The notes beneath the pieces were generated by a model that made no database searches, was not told the DNA's origin, and saw only the letters and a list, made by a program, of their open reading frames with translations. Positions 18,721 through 22,158 of a DNA stretch of 22,158 nucleotides are shown piece by piece. A program made the position numbers and the translations under genes. The number at the start of each line of letters is the position of its first letter. Position 1 is the stretch's first letter. Source of the DNA: Larix sibirica (Eukaryota; Streptophyta; Pinopsida; Pinales; Pinaceae); contig NWUY0300101915.1 of NCBI GenBank assembly GCA_004151065.3, forward strand, positions 1 to 22,158, given 5' to 3'.

Positions 18721-20424
18721 ACCAGTGAGTTAAAGTAGTGCTTTGAAGGACTTCATCTTTAATCTTTTGGAATTAAAGTGTATGGGATTTGGATCCATCG
18801 TTAATCATTAGACTCTCTAAACCATTTCACTCTAGGGTTTATGGTAGTTTCCCATAGGGTTGTTGACATCATTTATGTGTTGCATATCAAAATCTATCTC
18901 CAAGGAACAAATCAATCAGCCATAAAAGCACTGGTCTCTTACAAAGTTAAATTGCCCTTAAGACTTGAAGCCATCTCTACACAAAGTGTTTGTCGTCTTG
19001 CTGGTGTTAATTGTCAATTCTTTTAGCAAGCTTTTTTTTCAAAATCTACAGTGTGTTTAAATCTGATATCTTTTGCCCTAGTGTTCTCTATCCTAGATCT
19101 CATAATCCTAACTTCATATCGTCTTTGGTTCTAGGATCTATCTCAGGGTATCCTGCTTATCCAATCATCAATCTTGTATAGGTATCCTGTAGCATAAATG
19201 GGGTTTGGTCATCTGGTCAAACTTGGTTCTCCCCCATAGCCACCATGGTTCACTTCCCAGTGTTCCAGGTAGCTTAAAGTGACGAGAACCTGCCCGAAGT
19301 GACAACCAGAATTTATCTTGAGGGCTAGGATTCTCGAGGGTCATAGCTTTTAGCAACCAGTTCTTTCTGCCATCCTGGACAGGATCACCTTTTTGGGTTG
19401 CTACAAGATTTGTGATAACATTAAGGAAAAGGTTTGGACATATTGGGATATCTTGACTCTTGCTTCACTTGTTTAATAATTCAACATTAAGTACATAGAA
19501 AATCTAGTAATTCCCTTTTTCTCATGCTGATTTAATAGATAAGTACATTTGCATCCCTAACAATTGTCATTACCCCTTTAATCAGTATTGTCCTGGGTAT
19601 CAATAGCTCATCCATATGAACCTCATTTTCTTCACTCTTGCTTTACTTGTTTCCTTGTTGATAGATAATTCAACCAATTGAATGCCTTCCCTTTTTTGGT
19701 CTCCAAGGCAAGGGTTTGTACATATTGGGATATCTTGACTTTATTTCATTGCTATTAATGAAAAGCATAACAAGGATATCATCCATTGCAGTCTTTTACC
19801 TTTCAGATTTTCCCACTTGATCCACCGACCTCCTGACTCCTATACACATCCAATGTATAAATTGTTTTTTTCTAGCTTAATTCCATCAGATCATTGCTCT
19901 GAAAATGTGGAAAATTCTTTGGATTTCAAGATAGTTATCTGATAGAAGGATTTGCTTTTAGAGTTGGTCATTGTTTTCTTTTTCTACAATGGTCTCCTGT
20001 GCCTCTGATGGTCTGGCTCTTTACTGTTCCATTCAGTTTGGTCATTAGTTTCTTAATGTTAGGGAAGTTGCATTAATGCACAAGTACCTTGGCAAGTACA
20101 CAAATTGTGAATGTAGTTTTAAATAAGGATTCCCTAACAGAGTTCACTCCCTGAAAACTGTGTAAAGATCATCTGTGGCTGTGAGTGATACTGGAAATTG
20201 TTTTTCTTGATTGTGCATCAATAATTGTAATTGGCCTCATAATCATTACTATATTAAAGTTTTATCCTTGTTTGTAGCTGAGGTTGTCTGAGAACCTACT
20301 TTGTTTAAATTTCTCAGTATAAATCATTTTATTGGTTTAAAATTTTATCCTGCAGCTAATGAAGTCCATAAATTAGTTTCAATATGTTGTTGATGGGAAA
20401 AATAATCCCGATTCTATATGACAG
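18721..20424 (+). other. Gene-free stretch upstream of TMX2-like exons, probably intron
   Basis: No exon of a TMX2 N-terminal part (membrane segments before the thioredoxin fold) is recognisable here. An imperfect duplication (19430-19458 and 19712-19740) is present. T-rich tracts and splice-like signals occur, as in plant introns. The frame SPVPLMVWLFTVPF near 19990 is hydrophobic, but it does not match and lacks splice support. Confidence 0.4.
19430..19740. repeat. Imperfect direct repeats about 280 bp apart
   Basis: GACATATTGGGATATCTTGACT-type sequence occurs at 19430-19458 and again at 19712-19740, with 2 differences in 29 bp. A related second block, CTCTTGCTTCACTTGTTT (about 19456), resembles CTCTTGCTTTACTTGTTT (about 19635). 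It is probably a diverged local duplication. Confidence 0.6.
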
Positions 20425-20495
20425 GTGGAATTTCGGGCTTTGTGGTCTTCCCGCTGTATTCAAGCAAGTCGATGTTTATCAGACGTTTCAATGAT
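20425..20495 (+). other. TMX2-like exon A
   Basis: Preceded by TATATGACAG (acceptor) and followed by GTATGTCAC (strong donor). It holds 23 full codons and ends with two bases (AT) of a split Met codon. It contains the WSSRC active-site motif. Confidence 0.75.
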
Positions 20496-21484
20496 GTATG
20501 TCACATTGAAATGAATGCAAATTTTTCTGAAGTTGAATATTGATTTTTATAGTATTCAGTTGTAATAAATGATATTTAGCTTCCTGGATGAGAGATTATA
20601 CATCGTTTTGTTTTTGTAATGTGAACACATTTACAGCAGACGCTTTTATCTTCATAGGTAGATTGTGTCTGTGCTTGCTAGCATTGATAATTCTTTTGTT
20701 ACATGTTAATCCTGTTTAATATTTCAGCAACCAACTTTTCCTCATTACTATTTGGATAGGTACTCGACTGAGAATTTGCAATTTGGATTGGTGGATTTGG
20801 GTCGCTTTCCAAATGCTGCTGCTAAATTCGGAATTACGATGAGTGGTATGAAACTCTAACGGAAAAGTGCAATCCTTTTTAAGTGTGTCTTTTGTTGCCA
20901 TGTAGACAAAACAACATTAATTTCAGAAATGAAATTAGGAGTATGATTAATTTATCGAAAATTCTACTTTTAACTTTGACACAATCAGTTACTTGTGGCA
21001 GATAATTCCTTGGTTACTATGTCATGGACTTTCCTATGTTCTAATTTTATGTTTAGAAATTGCCATGTATACATATAACATATCTGTGCAACTGTGCAGT
21101 TAATATGGGGCAACTTCCAACTTATATTTTATTTAAGAATGGGGTTGAAGTGTCTCGTATTCCAGAGATTGATTTTGAGGCAAAAGCAGCGACAGTAACA
21201 ATTACAAAGGTTTGTTCTTATGAATGTATTAGATTCAAATAGTTCTGGGATAATGCTTGGATAAACCTTTCTTGTGATCTCGAAAGAAAAATCATGTTTT
21301 TGTTTTCATTGTAGCGACTTTTGTTTCCTTCCACCAAAGAGTTGCCTTGTATCATGTATTCATAACTCTCTTGATTTAATGATATCAGTATGATCCCAAG
21401 TATGAAAAGCGCAAACGGAAAATGTATGTGCAAAAACATCAGAATATGTTAGTATTTCCGATATATTATGAGCAAAAGTTGTGA
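20425..21484 (+). CDS. TMX2-like thioredoxin-fold membrane protein, C-terminal exons (partial)
   Basis: Three exons join in phase into a thioredoxin-like domain. Exon 20425-20495 encodes VEFRALWSSRCIQASRCLSD and more. Exon 20760-20845 encodes YSTENLQFGLVDLGRFPNAA then AKFGITM. Exon 21100-21209 encodes NMGQLPTYILFKNGVEVSRI and ends at ATVTITK. Introns are GT-AG. The pattern VEFRA..S..C, then FGxVDLGRFPNAA.KFGI and GQLPTYILF matches plant thioredoxin-related transmembrane protein 2 (TMX2) homologues, ER membrane proteins in animals. The active site is SSRC, not CxxC; the cis-Pro of QLPT is present. Upstream exons coding the N-terminal membrane segments are not seen in the window. The last part is uncertain: an exon from 21389 gives YDPKYEKRKRKMY and stops at 21482-21484. 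No stop or frameshift breaks the three firm exons, so this may be a live gene with a huge first intron, or a duplicated fragment. Confidence 0.7.
20760..20845 (+). other. TMX2-like exon B
   Basis: The acceptor is TTTGGATAG. The first G completes the split ATG from exon A. The donor is GTATGAAAC after the first base of a Val codon. The stronger-looking TTTCAG at 20721-20726 would give a wrong frame. Confidence 0.8.
21100..21209 (+). other. TMX2-like exon C
   Basis: The acceptor is AACTGTGCAG and the donor is GTTTGTTCTT. With the G carried from exon B it gives exactly 37 codons and ends in phase 0 after ITK. It contains the cis-proline motif GQLPTYILF. Confidence 0.8.
21389..21484 (+). other. 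Possible terminal exon of the TMX2-like gene
   Basis: After GATATCAG, a phase-0 frame reads YDPKYEKRKRKMYVQKHQ and stops at 21482-21484. Alternatively it is a 35-bp exon ending at 21423 before GTATGTGC and splicing to 21648 (after ATTTTGTAG), which would give a short basic C terminus. A third option splices 21209 directly to 21648 (KSLTYEGQF then stop). None matches a C terminus I can recall for plant TMX2 homologues. Confidence 0.3.
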
Positions 21485-21803
21485 AGACACCAAGAAAAGG
21501 AAATGGAAAAAGCATTCTGAATTTCTTCCAGGAATTTTTTACATTTGCCATCAGATGTAAATTGCTGAGTTTAATATGATTCAATTGTATGACTTGTCAT
21601 GAGTTTGATATTCAGTGACTCAATAAGATCATACTTATATTTTGTAGAAAAGCTTAACCTATGAAGGCCAATTTTGATTATTCCATTGTAATCAAGTGTA
21701 TTATCCTAGAGCCTATATATGAAGCTGAAGCTTCATTTTCATATTGCATTGTTGGTTTTTCTTTGTGCCCATAGGCCTAATTCTGTTATTGCATATTTCT
21801 TGT

Positions 21804-21843
21804 GTATATATCTATATCTATCTATCTATCTATATATATATAT
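21804..21843. repeat. (TATC)n / (TA)n compound microsatellite
   Basis: TATA-TATC-TATA-TC followed by three or four TATC units and then about seven TA units. Likely length-variable. Confidence 0.9.
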
Positions 21844-22008
21844 AAGATGAATCGAAAGTCTTTTGGAAGTCCATAAAGCAACAAAATACTTTGGATGAAC
21901 ATTGTCTAGCCTCCTTGATAATAGCACAAATTGTAAAGATGTGACCTGTTACCTAAAAAACTAGCACCTTTCCACAACTCCAGGTATGTGGACCCAACTA
22001 AGATAGGT

Positions 22009-22035
22009 GGACCCAGCGGACCCAGCAGACCCGGT
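22009..22035. repeat. 9-bp tandem repeat GGACCCAGC, three copies
   Basis: GGACCCAGC at 22009-22017 and 22018-22026, then the variant AGACCCGGT at 22027-22035. A related GTGGACCCAAC precedes it at about 21988. It forms a local GC-rich patch in AT-rich DNA. Confidence 0.7.
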
Positions 22036-22158
22036 ACTATGATCAACAACTATTCAAGGAGCTACACCCAATGCCACCTCAATGTAACCCTCCCTTCCCT
22101 TTTAGGCCTTGTTCGTGTTAGTTTTGTACCTTGGTCGAGTTCCCCTAGTGATTTAGCC

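Larger units (their letters stand above)
21485..22158. other. 3' flank: microsatellite and short tandem repeats, no gene seen
   Basis: AT-rich downstream sequence, possibly the 3' UTR of the TMX2-like gene (AATATGATTC, AATAAGATC). It contains the TATC/TA microsatellite and a 9-bp repeat, listed separately. No open frame is recognised. Confidence 0.45.

Noticed and set aside
20721-20727. TTTCAG as acceptor for TMX2-like exon B
   Set aside because: It gives the wrong frame; ATAG at 20756-20759 restores the split Met codon and the family pattern exactly.

Overview
The window looks like nuclear DNA of a seed plant, and a gymnosperm is my best guess. It is AT-rich and dense in decayed transposons. 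It holds a plant-type L1 LINE with a C-terminal RNase H module, tRNA-derived SINE copies, microsatellites, and a gene fragment with short exons and GT-AG introns. The gymnosperm part is inference. There is no bacterial operon, CRISPR array, rRNA or tRNA gene.

Left part (1-11009). This is mostly repeat-derived, non-coding-looking sequence with several relics. A W-box-like TTGAC cluster lies at about 1953-2013. A decayed acidic-protein gene or retroelement ORF runs on the plus strand at 3631-4571, with a probable later exon at 5235-5539 and a SINE between them. A TATA-type promoter or LTR-like segment is near 6827. A 27-bp tandem repeat is at 7281-7341. On the minus strand a broken RNase H domain (8889-9455) is followed by a second decayed frame with coiled-coil character (7903-8814). 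A SINE-like element with a B box is at about 9700-9890.

Centre (11010-17061). One nearly full-length plant L1 LINE lies on the minus strand, about 6.0 kb. It has ORF1 (DUF4283-like region plus CCHC zinc knuckle) and ORF2 (endonuclease, reverse transcriptase, zf-RVT, RNase H), and it is bounded on both sides by (TA)n. ORF1 and ORF2 overlap as TAATG. The element is dead: about 19 in-frame stop codons, one clear frameshift and a lost endonuclease residue. It appears to have inserted into the AT tail of a SINE lying at 17062-17252 in the same orientation.

Right part (17253-22158). A third SINE copy (plus strand) is at 18088-18240, and an AT-rich island of ATATCG/CGATAT motifs with inverted repeats is at 18470-18720. 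Then come three phase-compatible exons (20425-21209) of a plant TMX2-like thioredoxin-fold membrane protein on the plus strand, with an SxxC active-site motif. Its N-terminal exons are not visible. Either they lie upstream across a very long TE-filled intron, or this is a gene fragment. All large LINE-type relics are antisense to this gene.
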